Source of the DNA: an uncultured Alphaproteobacteria bacterium | GTDB lineage: Bacteria; Pseudomonadota; Alphaproteobacteria; Rhodobacterales; Rhodobacteraceae | Assembly: GCA_902537235.1 (NCBI GenBank) | Contig: CACBAO010000002.1 | Coordinates: 62,001-126,000, forward strand | Reading direction: 5' to 3' | Length of the DNA: 64,000 bases | Shown: piece after piece, positions 28,833-37,710 of the stretch | How the letters are laid out: every line of letters starts with the position of its first letter | Numbering within the stretch: position 1 is the first letter of the stretch | Program-made: the position numbers and the translations under genes | The notes under the pieces: model-generated | The model's database searches: none | Told to the model about the DNA's origin: nothing | Seen by the model: only the letters and a program-made list of their open reading frames with translations

Positions 28833-29339
28833 ATGATATCCAGAAAAAATAAGTTTGATTACGATGAGCTAATATCATGCGCTAAGGGTGAGCTGTTTGG
28901 AACAGGTAACCCTCAACTTCCAATGCCCCCTATGCTAATGATTGATAGGGTAACAGAGATATCAGATGATGGTGGTGAACATAATAAAGGACATGTGGTA
29001 GCAGAGTTCGAAATAAATCCAAAATTATGGTTTTTTGAATGTCATTTTGAAGGAGACCCTGTAATGCCAGGGTGTCTGGGTTTAGATGCATTATGGCAAC
29101 TAACTGGATTTAATCTAGGATGGAGAGAAATGAAAGGTCGAGGAAGGGCTTTGGGTGTCGGTGAGGTAAAGTTTACAGGAATGGTAACTCCAGATATAAA
29201 GCTTGTGAGATACGAAGTAAATTTTACAAGAGTTATCGATAGAAAGTTAAAACTCGGCATGGCCAATGGAACTATGTATGCAGATAATGAAAAAATATAT
29301 TCAGCTGAAAATATGAAGGTGGGGTTGTTTCAGAGCTGA
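28833..29339 (+). CDS. fabA: 3-hydroxydecanoyl-[ACP] dehydratase/isomerase
   Basis: Dehydrates beta-hydroxyacyl-ACP and isomerises trans-2- to cis-3-decenoyl-ACP, the branch point to unsaturated fatty acids. Hot-dog protein of 168 residues. The active-site block is [20 protein letters not shown], with His71 and Asp85 in the same places as in E. coli FabA. The opening [20 protein letters not shown] is also typical. First gene of a fabA-fabB-fabI operon, the classical alphaproteobacterial order, here without the irr gene often found upstream. Confidence 0.97.
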   Translation: MISRKNKFDYDELISCAKGELFGTGNPQLPMPPMLMIDRVTEISDDGGEHNKGHVVAEFEINPKLWFFECHFEGDPVMPGCLGLDALWQLTGFNLGWREMKGRGRALGVGEVKFTGMVTPDIKLVRYEVNFTRVIDRKLKLGMANGTMYADNEKIYSAENMKVGLFQS

Positions 29340-29367
29340 TTTATTTCTAAGGGAGAAATGTACGATT

Positions 29368-30594
29368 ATGCGTCGAGCGGTTATTACAGGTTTAGGAATT
29401 GTTTCATGTATTGGCATTGATAAGAAAGAAGTAGAAGAGAGTCTCAGAAAGGGGACTTCTGGTATAAGCAAAAGTTTAGATTATGAGGAACATGGTTTTA
29501 GAAGTAGAGTTCATGGAAGACCCGATATAAATATAGAGGATTTTATAGATAAAAGGCAGCTAAGGTTTATGGGAGATGGTGCAGCCTTTAACTTTATAGC
29601 GATGCAACAAGCTATCGACGATAGCGGGCTAGAGGAAAAAGAAGTTTCTAATGAAAGAACAGGACTTATCGTTGGATCAGGAGGGCCTTCCACAAAAAAC
29701 TTATTTGCTGCACATAAAACTGTAATAGAAAAAGGTAGCCCTAAAAGGATGGGACCATTTATGGTTACACGGGGCATGTCATCTACAAACTCAGCCTGTA
29801 TAGCAACCCCTTTCAAAATAAAGGGCGTTAACTATTCTATAACTTCAGCTTGTTCAACCTCCGCCCATTGTATAGGCAATGCAGTTGAGCAAATACAGCT
29901 AAACAAGCAAGACGTAGTGTTTGCAGGGGGAGGAGAAGAATTAGACTGGACACTATCCTGTCTTTTCGATGCAATGGGTGCAATGTCCAGCAAATATAAT
30001 GATACACCAGAAAACGCTTCAAGAGCTTTCGACAGAGATAGAGATGGTTTCGTTATTGCAGGTGGCGGTGGAGTAGTTGTCGTAGAGGAGTTAAGCCACG
30101 CAATTGCCAGAGGAGCAAAAATATATGCTGAGGTCACAGGTTATGGTGCAACCTCCGATGGTTATGACATGGTAGCACCATCAGGCGAAGGAGCTGAGAG
30201 ATCAATGAGATTAGCTTTGGCTTCTTTGAACGGTAGGAAGGTTGATTATATTAATGCACATGGTACTTCAACTCCAGCTGGAGATGTCACTGAGATACAA
30301 GCGGTTAGAAATGTATTCAGTGAAGAAAAACAACCTTTAGTTGCTTCCACGAAATCACTTACTGGCCATAGTCTTGGTGCTGCAGGTGTACAAGAAGCTA
30401 TTTATTCACTGATTATGATGGAAAATAACTTTATATCTGCAAGTGCCAATGTTTTTAATTTGGATGAAGAAATCAATTCTAATGAAGTGGCTACTGGATT
30501 GATCGAAGGTATTGAATTGGATACTGTTTTATCGAATAGTTTTGGGTTTGGAGGTACCAATGCCTCAATAGCCTTAAGCAAATTTACTGGATAA
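29368..30594 (+). CDS. fabB: 3-oxoacyl-[ACP] synthase I
   Basis: Condensing enzyme that elongates fatty acids, including the cis-unsaturated intermediate made by FabA. The 408-residue thiolase-fold protein has the nucleophile Cys162 in [14 protein letters not shown]. The two histidines are His298 in [12 protein letters not shown] and His334 in TGHSLGAAG, giving the Cys-His-His triad. The closing [14 protein letters not shown] is standard. It starts 28 bases after fabA with a GGGAGAA ribosome site and is followed within five bases by fabI. Confidence 0.97.
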   Translation: MRRAVITGLGIVSCIGIDKKEVEESLRKGTSGISKSLDYEEHGFRSRVHGRPDINIEDFIDKRQLRFMGDGAAFNFIAMQQAIDDSGLEEKEVSNERTGLIVGSGGPSTKNLFAAHKTVIEKGSPKRMGPFMVTRGMSSTNSACIATPFKIKGVNYSITSACSTSAHCIGNAVEQIQLNKQDVVFAGGGEELDWTLSCLFDAMGAMSSKYNDTPENASRAFDRDRDGFVIAGGGGVVVVEELSHAIARGAKIYAEVTGYGATSDGYDMVAPSGEGAERSMRLALASLNGRKVDYINAHGTSTPAGDVTEIQAVRNVFSEEKQPLVASTKSLTGHSLGAAGVQEAIYSLIMMENNFISASANVFNLDEEINSNEVATGLIEGIELDTVLSNSFGFGGTNASIALSKFTG

Positions 30595-30599
30595 CTTTT

Positions 30600-31397
30600 T
30601 TGTCTGGCCTCATGAAAAATAAAAAAGGTTTGGTTATGGGTGTAGCCAACCAGAAGTCTATTGCATGGGGAATAGCTGAAGTATTAAGTGCAGAAGGAGC
30701 ATCTTTGGCTTTAACTTATCAGGGTGAAAACTTTAAAAAAAGAGTAGAGCCATTGGCTGAGGGTATAGGCTCGAAGCTCATATTTGATGTAGATGTCACA
30801 GATAAAAGTTCGGTAGACAGATGTTTTAGTCATTTATCAAAAGAGTGGGAATCGCTAGATTTTGTAGTTCATGCACTTGCTTTTTCTGACAAATCTGAGC
30901 TGTCTGGTAGGTTTATTAATACTTCTAGGCAAAATTTTTTAAATTCTCTAGAAATATCTTGTTTCAGCCTAATTGATGTCTCAAAGAGATGCTCACCTCT
31001 CATGAAAAAAGGTGGAGCGATTTTAACGCTCAGTTATTTAGGTTCGCAAAGAGTTACTCCAAATTATAATGTGATGGGAGTAGCAAAAGCCGCCTTGGAG
31101 TCATCGGTTAGATATCTTGCAAGCGATTTGGGTGAAGATGGGATTAGAGTGAATGCTATCAGTGCCGGACCAATGAAAACACTCGCGGGAGCTGCTATAG
31201 GTGGAGCAAGAAGAGTTTTCCGTATTTCCGAGCAAAGTTCTCCCCTAAAGTCAAATCCAACATTAAAATCAGTAGGGGGCACAGCTGCGTTTTTATTGAG
31301 CGACTATGGAATGCACGTCTCAGGAGAAGTAATTTTTGTAGATGGTGGTTACCATGTTATGGGTATGCCGAAACTAGATAATATTGAGAAGGCATGA
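30600..31397 (+). CDS. fabI: Enoyl-[ACP] reductase (NADH)
   Basis: Reduces trans-2-enoyl-ACP in the last step of each elongation round; the target of triclosan-type inhibitors. Short-chain dehydrogenase fold, 265 residues. GLVMGVANQKSIAWGIA is the FabI form of the nucleotide loop. Tyr156 and Lys163 in NYNVMGVAKAAL form the catalytic YX6K. I keep the TTG start at 30600 because MSGLM-KNKKGLVMGVAN matches the usual alphaproteobacterial N-terminus; the ATG four codons in (30612) is the alternative. Tightly linked to fabB. Confidence 0.95.
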   Translation: MSGLMKNKKGLVMGVANQKSIAWGIAEVLSAEGASLALTYQGENFKKRVEPLAEGIGSKLIFDVDVTDKSSVDRCFSHLSKEWESLDFVVHALAFSDKSELSGRFINTSRQNFLNSLEISCFSLIDVSKRCSPLMKKGGAILTLSYLGSQRVTPNYNVMGVAKAALESSVRYLASDLGEDGIRVNAISAGPMKTLAGAAIGGARRVFRISEQSSPLKSNPTLKSVGGTAAFLLSDYGMHVSGEVIFVDGGYHVMGMPKLDNIEKA

Positions 31398-31398
31398 G

Positions 31399-32382
31399 TT
31401 GGTAGATTTCTCTCTTATTTCTGATACCTACGATAAAATCCATCAGCATTTAGTTGAAACGCCTTTACTAGAGTCGCCTTTCCTCAGTGAACGACTGAAT
31501 AAGCGTGTTTTCATCAAAGCTGAGTGCTTACAAAAAACCGGTTCATTTAAATATAGAGGAAGTTGGTCTTCTTTTGTAAATAATGACTTCAAAGACTTAA
31601 AAAATGGTGTATTGGCATACTCTTCTGGCAATCATGCTCAAGGCATAGCCGCCGTATCAAATCAACTTAAAATTCAAGCTACAATTATTATGCCAAAGGA
31701 TGCTCCTAAGCTTAAGATAAAAAATACACAATCATATGGAGCTAATGTAGTTTTTTACGATCGAATAAAAGAAAGTAGAGAAGAGATTGGCGAAAAGCTA
31801 CAGAAAGAAAAAAATTTAAAGCTTATAAGACCCTATGATGATCCCTTTGTAATTGCTGGACAAGGCTCTTTGGGAATTGAGCTAATCAATCAAGCAAAAA
31901 GGATGAAATTAGATGCAGCAGATGTACTAGTTTGTTGTGGAGGAGGGGGATTGGCTTCAGGTATTAGTTTAGCTTTTCAAGGATTAAATGAGAATTTTAA
32001 GGTTAGAACTTGTGAACCTGAAAATTTTGACGATATGGCTAGATCATTAAAGCAAAAGAGTAGAGTAACGAATAAGGCGTTGGATGGATCTATTTGCGAT
32101 GCTATTTTGACTCCAACGCCTGGGGAACTAACTTTTGAAATTCTTAAAAAGCATGCGGCTCCTGGACTAGTCGCTAGCGATGTGCAAGCCCTTGAGGCAA
32201 TGAGCTTGTTATTTTTGCACCATAATCTAGTTGTTGAGCCTGGAGGCGCTATCTCACTAGCAGCGGCATTGAATCACTATGAAAAAATTGATTCAGATGC
32301 CCTTATCATTGTCTGTACTGGTGGAAACGTTGACCCAATTATTTTTTCAAAAGCTTTAGATCTAATTGATGCTAAATATTAA
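31399..32382 (+). CDS. Threonine/serine dehydratase-like PLP enzyme (fold type II)
   Basis: A tryptophan-synthase-beta-fold enzyme of about 327 residues. The PLP lysine is in KTGSFKYRGSWSS, the Ser/Gly loop in YSSGNHAQGIAAVS, and the phosphate-binding CCGGGGLASGI follows. The ending VCTGGNVDP is typical of threonine dehydratase and serine racemase. It lacks the regulatory ACT domain of IlvA, so it fits the short catabolic group (threonine dehydratase, serine racemase or hydroxyaspartate dehydratase). I chose the TTG at 31399, six bases after GAGAAGG; an earlier TTG at 31384 would overlap fabI. Its place behind fabI is probably coincidental read-through. Confidence 0.85.
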   Translation: MVDFSLISDTYDKIHQHLVETPLLESPFLSERLNKRVFIKAECLQKTGSFKYRGSWSSFVNNDFKDLKNGVLAYSSGNHAQGIAAVSNQLKIQATIIMPKDAPKLKIKNTQSYGANVVFYDRIKESREEIGEKLQKEKNLKLIRPYDDPFVIAGQGSLGIELINQAKRMKLDAADVLVCCGGGGLASGISLAFQGLNENFKVRTCEPENFDDMARSLKQKSRVTNKALDGSICDAILTPTPGELTFEILKKHAAPGLVASDVQALEAMSLLFLHHNLVVEPGGAISLAAALNHYEKIDSDALIIVCTGGNVDPIIFSKALDLIDAKY

Positions 32383-32552
32383 GCATATTTTTTTAGCAGC
32401 TGCTTCGTAAGGCGTTTTTTATATCTACGTTGTCTTTGTCGGCTCTTAGTTATATTGGCTCGCCAATGTTCACGCTTATCCTTTACGATCTCCTCGAAAT
32501 CCCTGGCTACTTCTATGTTATCCGCGTCTATTTCATATGTTCTTTTGGTCAT
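32379..32552 (-). CDS. Small basic protein of 57 residues, unrecognised
   Basis: The reverse strand of the 189-base gap after the dehydratase gene is open from an ATG at 32552 to a TAA at 32381-32379. It codes MTKRTYEIDADNIEVARDFE, continues through a KREHWRANITKSRQRQRRYK segment and ends LLKKYA. The composition is strongly basic in the second half and looks helical, as in small nucleic-acid- or ribosome-binding proteins. It overlaps the 3' end of the convergent dehydratase gene by four bases and fills the gap almost exactly. I see no ribosome site upstream, and I do not recognise the family. Probably a real short gene. Confidence 0.5.
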   Translation of the reverse strand: MTKRTYEIDADNIEVARDFEEIVKDKREHWRANITKSRQRQRRYKKRLTKQLLKKYA

Positions 32553-32571
32553 ATAGTTATAAATAGCTGTA

Positions 32572-32937
32572 ATGAAAGATAATCAAAAAAACATTTTCAA
32601 ATGTTCACTTTTTGTTCTATTCTTGGGTATGAGTATGTACGAATCATATAAATCGATTTCAAAAAAAATTACTTTGAGAGATGTGAAAAATTTATTTAAA
32701 GATAATGAAAAGACTTGGAATGACTTTATTCGTTTAGACGGCCAAACTATAATTTTTAACGGCTGCACTGTTCAAATTTCCTGTAATTTAGATAGCTCCG
32801 TAGTATTTAAAACCAGAGAGGAAAGACATAGTGAGTGCCTTCAATATATAATGAGTTGTCTTGAATTTGGTCTGGACACAAAGATTTGGAATGAGGAGAT
32901 TTTAACGGAAGTTAATACGCTTTATGAGAATAGTTGA
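32572..32937 (+). CDS. Hypothetical protein with N-terminal hydrophobic segment and four Cys
   Basis: A 121-residue product I do not recognise. Residues 9-22 (FKCSLFVLFLGMSM) are hydrophobic and follow a basic start, so it may be exported or membrane-anchored, though the segment is short. The rest is mixed polar with cysteines at 65, 71, 89 and 96, spaced as two close pairs that could form disulfides or bind metal. No ribosome site is evident before the ATG. It is divergent from the small basic gene, with only 19 bases between the starts. Codon use looks like that of the neighbours. The 206 bases downstream hold no gene that I can see. Confidence 0.5.
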   Translation: MKDNQKNIFKCSLFVLFLGMSMYESYKSISKKITLRDVKNLFKDNEKTWNDFIRLDGQTIIFNGCTVQISCNLDSSVVFKTREERHSECLQYIMSCLEFGLDTKIWNEEILTEVNTLYENS

Positions 32938-33143
32938 TCTACTGTAATGATAGCCTAAAAAGATGTGGCTAGAGGCTCTTTCATTAAAAGATTAATTCGA
33001 TAGAGTAATTATTTCCTTAAATCTAAATGACAATTAAAGATATTTTTTAAAGGTTTTTCGTTAATTTCTGTATAAAGAAACAGCTGGTAAGGTGAGTCTA
33101 AAAAACCAAAGTACGCGCACACTAAAGAGTAAAAGTTTTACAA

Positions 33144-33746
33144 ATGATCGATAAACAATTAAACAGGTATATAAGTAGTCTCTTAAACCGTATCGCAAAT
33201 ACTTTGTATGAAAGGGGTGTAGAACCAAATTGGGTTACGTTATTGGGATTAGCATTAGCCTTTCTGTGCTTCGTAGCCCTATCATACGGGTTATTTTATT
33301 TGGGACTAATATTAATCCTAATTAATCGATTTTTAGATGGTTTAGATGGCAGTTTAGCGCGACTAGGAACGCCGAGAAAGTTTGGCGCTTTTTTTGATAT
33401 TACATCAGACTTTGCATTTTATGCTTTAATCCCTTTGGGTTTCGCGGTGGTTTCTCCGCATGAAAATGCATTGCCGACAGCTTTTTTACTTGCGGCTTTT
33501 TATGTGAATGGATCAAGCTTTTTAGCCGAAGCAATAATAATAGAAAAATATAATATTAAAATTGACCAAGCGGATAAGGGATTTTTTTACTCTTTTGGAT
33601 TGATTGAGGGTTTTGAAACTATATGTTTCTTTTTAGTTATTTGTCTTTTTCCAAATGTCTATGCTAACGCTGCGTACATTTTTTTCACCCTAACACTATT
33701 AACGCATGTCATACGGGTATTTAAATCATTTAATCGGTTTCTATGA
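33144..33746 (+). CDS. CDP-alcohol phosphatidyltransferase family protein
   Basis: An integral membrane enzyme of 200 residues that moves a phosphatidyl or related group from a CDP-linked donor to an alcohol. The family motif D-x2-D-G-x2-A-R-x7-G-x3-D-x3-D is complete: DGLDGSLAR at residues 65-73, then G81, D85 and D89. About five to six hydrophobic segments surround it. The acceptor (glycerol phosphate, serine, inositol or other) cannot be read from sequence. It ends one base before the convergent dehydrogenase gene. Confidence 0.85.
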   Translation: MIDKQLNRYISSLLNRIANTLYERGVEPNWVTLLGLALAFLCFVALSYGLFYLGLILILINRFLDGLDGSLARLGTPRKFGAFFDITSDFAFYALIPLGFAVVSPHENALPTAFLLAAFYVNGSSFLAEAIIIEKYNIKIDQADKGFFYSFGLIEGFETICFFLVICLFPNVYANAAYIFFTLTLLTHVIRVFKSFNRFL

Positions 33747-33747
33747 T

Positions 33748-36240
33748 TTATTGAACTCTGTCTATAATCCTTTCGTTTTGAGGATCATATGGACTATCTC
33801 GAACTATCTCTGCATCCCAAAACGCATCATCGATTTTTATCCTAAGCTTTGTACCTACTTCAGAAAATGAGGACTTTACATAACCTATACCAATACTCCT
33901 TTTAAAATGTACTGAATATCCCGCTGAAGTTAATCTACCGAGCATTGAGTCTTCCGTTTCATTGTATAATGCTTCTCTTCCCCAAGGATCTACATCCTTT
34001 GGACCATCTATAAGCAGTGTTACACAAGAAACCTCGGTTTTCCTTTTCAGGAGAGCATCTTTCCCTAAAAAGTTTTTTTTGATATCCACAAATCTACTGA
34101 GATTAGACTCGAATGGCCCAGCGTCTCTTCCAAGATCTGACCCAAATGCCTTGTAAGATTTTTCTTGCCTCAGCCAATTTTGCGCTCTAGCGCCAACCAA
34201 TTTCAAGTTAAACTCCTTCCCCGAACTCAATAATATATCTAGTAAGTAGTTTTGCATCTCAATTGGATGATGGAGCTCCCAGCCGAGTTCACCTGTATAA
34301 GCAACTCTAAGAGCTCTAACTGGACACATACCAATTTCAATATCTCTGTATGAAAGCCATGGAAACTGTTTATTTGACAGAGTTTTATCAGGATCTTCAC
34401 TTACAACTAATTTTTTTAAAAAATTTCTGGATTTTGGTCCAGCGATTGAAAATACACCCCATTGGCTGGTACAGTCGTAAATGCTTACATTATTCAATTT
34501 GCTGTCACTCAAGGACTTATGTAAATAATCAGAATCATATTCAGTCCAAGCTCCGGCTGAAATCAGATAGTAGCTCTCCTCCGAGAGACAAACTATTGTA
34601 TATTCAGTCCGAATAGTCCCTAAAATAGATAAAGCATAGGTAAGATTAATTCTTCCTTCACTAGGTAATTTATTACAAGTAAACCAATCTAGAAACTTTC
34701 TTGCGTTTTTCCCATTAACAAGATGTTTTGTGAAAGCGGTTGAGTCAATTAGGCCTAAACCTGATCGAATTGCCTCTGCTTCATTTTTAGAATATTCCCA
34801 CCATCCACCTCTTCTGAAGCTTCTAGATTTCTTATCATCAAAGTCATTTTTAGCAAAATAGTTGGGTCGTTCCCATCCATTAACCTGACCGAATTGCGCC
34901 CCTAATTCCTTAAACCTACTGTAAGATGGTGCCGTTCTTAAAGGTCGGCATGCTTCTCTCTCTTCATCAGGGTGATGCAAGATAAAAACGTGTTCATAAG
35001 CTTCTTCATTCTTTCTCATTGCGTACTGAGTGGTCATCCAGTTCCCGTATCTTCTTGGGTCGAGAGATCCCATATCTATCTCTGCTTCTCCATCAATAAT
35101 CAATTGTGCTAAATAGTAACCGGCTCCACCAGCAGCAGTTATACCAAATGAAAATCCTTCTGCGACCCAAGCATTTCTTAACCCTGGAACTGGCCCCAGT
35201 AATGGATTTCCATCTGGCGTGTAACAAATGGGGCCATTATAGTCATCTTTTATTCCGAGGTTTTCGCTCGATGGAATCCTATGGATAAAAGACATGTATT
35301 CTCTTTCTATTCTCTCTAGATCAAGAGGAAACAAATCAGATCGAAAATTTTTTGGTACCGTGAATTCGAATTTTGCTGGTGCGTTTTTTTCATATGGACC
35401 TAATATCCAACCTGCTCGTTCTTCTCTTACATACCACTTTGCGTCAGCATCTCGAATAACAGGATGCTCTCCGTTTAGTTCTCTATACTTTTGAAGCTCA
35501 GGGTCTTTTTCTGTAACAATATATTGATGCTCCACTGGAATAGCAGGAATTTTTATTCCCAACTTCTTTGCTGTAGCTTGAGAATGGTTTCCTGTGGCCG
35601 TAATTAAATGTTCGCACGCAAAAGATATTTTTTCCCCATTTGGAACAAGGTTTCCTCCTTTCTCTTCCATATAATCACATGATATTTTCCAAATATCTTT
35701 TTCATAATTAAAACTTTTCGCTTCAATTTTTCTTACGATTTGCACACCTAGATCTCGTGCTGCCCTTGCCATAACTTGAGTTACATCTGCTGGATTAATA
35801 TAACCATCGGTCGGATGAAATATCGCTCCAACAAGATCACATGTTTTAATAAGAGGCCATCTCTCATTAATTTCTTGAGGTGTAAGCCACTCATATGGAA
35901 TTCCAACTGTTTCTGCTGTTGACGCATAGAGTTTATATTCATCCATTCTTTCATTTGTCTGAGCCATTCGTAGGTTGCCAACCTGTGCGAACCCAACAGA
36001 CATCCCAGTTTGTTTTTCTAATGATGGATATAATTTAAGAGAATAGTCATGTATGTGTGACGTTGCGTAGGACATATTGAAAAGTGGAAGAAGACCTGCC
36101 GCATGCCAGGTCGAACCTGAAGTTAACTCGTCTCTTTCTAATAGCAAGACATCCTTCAAACCTTTAAGGGCAAGGTGATATGCTATACTCACTCCTACAA
36201 CGCCACCACCAACGACAACAGCCTGATAATTAGTCTTCAT
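33748..36240 (-). CDS. FAD-dependent dimethylglycine/sarcosine dehydrogenase family protein (DAO-GcvT fusion)
   Basis: A two-part enzyme of about 830 residues. The N-terminal FAD-binding domain begins AVVVGGGVVGVSIAYHLALK and carries SGSTWHAAGL, whose His is the covalent FAD site in dimethylglycine and sarcosine dehydrogenases. The C-terminal half is a GcvT-like aminomethyltransferase that passes the one-carbon unit to tetrahydrofolate: WGVFSIAGPKSRNFL, RVAYTGELGWELHHP, and a typical end domain. It likely oxidises an N-methylated glycine or related amine; the exact substrate is uncertain. I use the ATG at 36240, behind a run of eight Gs acting as ribosome site, not a TTG four codons earlier. 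Confidence 0.88.
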   Translation of the reverse strand: MKTNYQAVVVGGGVVGVSIAYHLALKGLKDVLLLERDELTSGSTWHAAGLLPLFNMSYATSHIHDYSLKLYPSLEKQTGMSVGFAQVGNLRMAQTNERMDEYKLYASTAETVGIPYEWLTPQEINERWPLIKTCDLVGAIFHPTDGYINPADVTQVMARAARDLGVQIVRKIEAKSFNYEKDIWKISCDYMEEKGGNLVPNGEKISFACEHLITATGNHSQATAKKLGIKIPAIPVEHQYIVTEKDPELQKYRELNGEHPVIRDADAKWYVREERAGWILGPYEKNAPAKFEFTVPKNFRSDLFPLDLERIEREYMSFIHRIPSSENLGIKDDYNGPICYTPDGNPLLGPVPGLRNAWVAEGFSFGITAAGGAGYYLAQLIIDGEAEIDMGSLDPRRYGNWMTTQYAMRKNEEAYEHVFILHHPDEEREACRPLRTAPSYSRFKELGAQFGQVNGWERPNYFAKNDFDDKKSRSFRRGGWWEYSKNEAEAIRSGLGLIDSTAFTKHLVNGKNARKFLDWFTCNKLPSEGRINLTYALSILGTIRTEYTIVCLSEESYYLISAGAWTEYDSDYLHKSLSDSKLNNVSIYDCTSQWGVFSIAGPKSRNFLKKLVVSEDPDKTLSNKQFPWLSYRDIEIGMCPVRALRVAYTGELGWELHHPIEMQNYLLDILLSSGKEFNLKLVGARAQNWLRQEKSYKAFGSDLGRDAGPFESNLSRFVDIKKNFLGKDALLKRKTEVSCVTLLIDGPKDVDPWGREALYNETEDSMLGRLTSAGYSVHFKRSIGIGYVKSSFSEVGTKLRIKIDDAFWDAEIVRDSPYDPQNERIIDRVQ

Positions 36241-36330
36241 ATCCCCCCCCAAAATTCTTCCCTTTTGTGAAAAAAAGGTTTAATAACACTTACTTGCAGT
36301 TCTAACAATATTTTAAACTAGGTAACATAG

Positions 36331-37638
36331 ATGTCTAACAAAAAGAAAGTTTTCATTAAGACCTATGGCTGTCAAATGAATGAATATGACAGTGAGAAGT
36401 TGGTGTTGGACTTAGAAAAAAACCATTATGAACAAACCAGTGAAATCCAAGAAGCAGATATGGTTTTACTGAATACTTGTAGTATTAGAGAGAAAGCTGC
36501 TGAGAAAGTCTATTCAGAGCTTGGTAGAATAAAAAAATTTAAAGATCACAAAACTGATTTGAAAATTGGTGTTACTGGCTGCGTCGCACAAGCGGAGTCT
36601 TTAGAAATTTTTGATAGACAGCCAGCGGTTGATTTTATAGTTGGCCCTCAATCATACCATAAATTTCCAGATATCATTTCTAAACTAGAGAATGGGGAGA
36701 GAAGTATAATCGAAACTAGCTTTGAAGCTTCAGATAAATTTGATAACATTGCCTCCCTCACAGGAGTTACTAAGCCTTCAGCCTTCGTTACAATTCAAGA
36801 AGGCTGTGACAAGTTTTGTACCTTTTGCGTGGTTCCATATACAAGAGGAAAAGAAGTATCGAGAAGTCAAAACGACATTTTAAAAGAGATAAGAGATATT
36901 GCTGCTAAAGGCACCAAAGAGGTAATTCTTTTAGGACAAAATGTTAATGCTTATAACTTTGAGGGAAAGAGTTTATCTTCACTAATTTATTCAATATCTC
37001 AGATAGTTGAGATCGAAAGGATTCGGTTTATGACTTCCCATCCTAAGGATATGACCGATGAATTGATAAATGCATTTGGAGAGGTCCCTAAATTAATGCC
37101 ATTTTTACATCTTCCAGTCCAATCAGGAAGTAATAAAATTTTGAAGTACATGAACAGGGGGCATGTTGTTGAAGAATACTTAGAAATAATATACAGGCTG
37201 AGATTGGTTCGAAAAGATATTTGTTTTTCTAGCGATTTTATCGTGGGGTATCCAGGAGAAACAGATGAAGACTTCCGAGAAACAATGAATTTATGTGAAC
37301 GAGTTAAATTTTCACAAGCTTACAGCTTCAATTATTCTTCCCGACCTGGTACACCTGCTGCCAGAAAACAAGAGCTGGACGAAAAATTGAAAAAGAAAAG
37401 ATTGCATTCCTTACAAGAGTTATTAAATGGGCAGCAAACAGATTTTCTTGAGAATCAGAAAGATAGACAACATAAAGTTTTGTTTGAGAAAAAGGGGAGA
37501 GGAATAAATGAGTACGTTGGTAGAACAGAGCAGTTTTCTCCGGTTACCGTAGTAAGTAAAGAGAATATAATAGGGCAAATACGGACAGTGAAAATTAATT
37601 CGGTTATGTCGCATTCCCTGAAAGGTATTTTAAAATAA
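36331..37638 (+). CDS. miaB: tRNA-2-methylthio-N6-dimethylallyladenosine-37 synthase
   Basis: Radical-SAM methylthiotransferase acting on i6A37 of tRNAs that read UNN codons. The N-terminal domain has three cluster cysteines at 14 (TYGCQMNEYD), 50 (NTCSIREKA) and 84 (TGCVAQAE). The radical-SAM CxxxCxxC is at 159, 163 and 166 (GCDKFCTFCVVPYTRG). A C-terminal TRAM domain closes the 435 residues. It starts the long plus-strand run miaB-phoH-ybeY-corC-lnt-metK-trmB, a well-conserved alphaproteobacterial order. Confidence 0.97.
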   Translation: MSNKKKVFIKTYGCQMNEYDSEKLVLDLEKNHYEQTSEIQEADMVLLNTCSIREKAAEKVYSELGRIKKFKDHKTDLKIGVTGCVAQAESLEIFDRQPAVDFIVGPQSYHKFPDIISKLENGERSIIETSFEASDKFDNIASLTGVTKPSAFVTIQEGCDKFCTFCVVPYTRGKEVSRSQNDILKEIRDIAAKGTKEVILLGQNVNAYNFEGKSLSSLIYSISQIVEIERIRFMTSHPKDMTDELINAFGEVPKLMPFLHLPVQSGSNKILKYMNRGHVVEEYLEIIYRLRLVRKDICFSSDFIVGYPGETDEDFRETMNLCERVKFSQAYSFNYSSRPGTPAARKQELDEKLKKKRLHSLQELLNGQQTDFLENQKDRQHKVLFEKKGRGINEYVGRTEQFSPVTVVSKENIIGQIRTVKINSVMSHSLKGILK

Positions 37639-37710
37639 ATTGCAACCGAAATATTGAATAATTTTCTTATGGTTATAATATATAAATAATGAGGTCATTG
37701 TATAAATAAT

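Noticed and set aside
32395..32404. Palindrome AGCAGCTGCT as terminator of the dehydratase gene
   Set aside because: It has no loop and no U tract, and lies within the small reverse-strand coding frame.
32951..32971. TAGCC...GGCTA hairpin as terminator after the 121-residue gene
   Set aside because: The stem is only five pairs with an 11-base loop, and no T-run follows.
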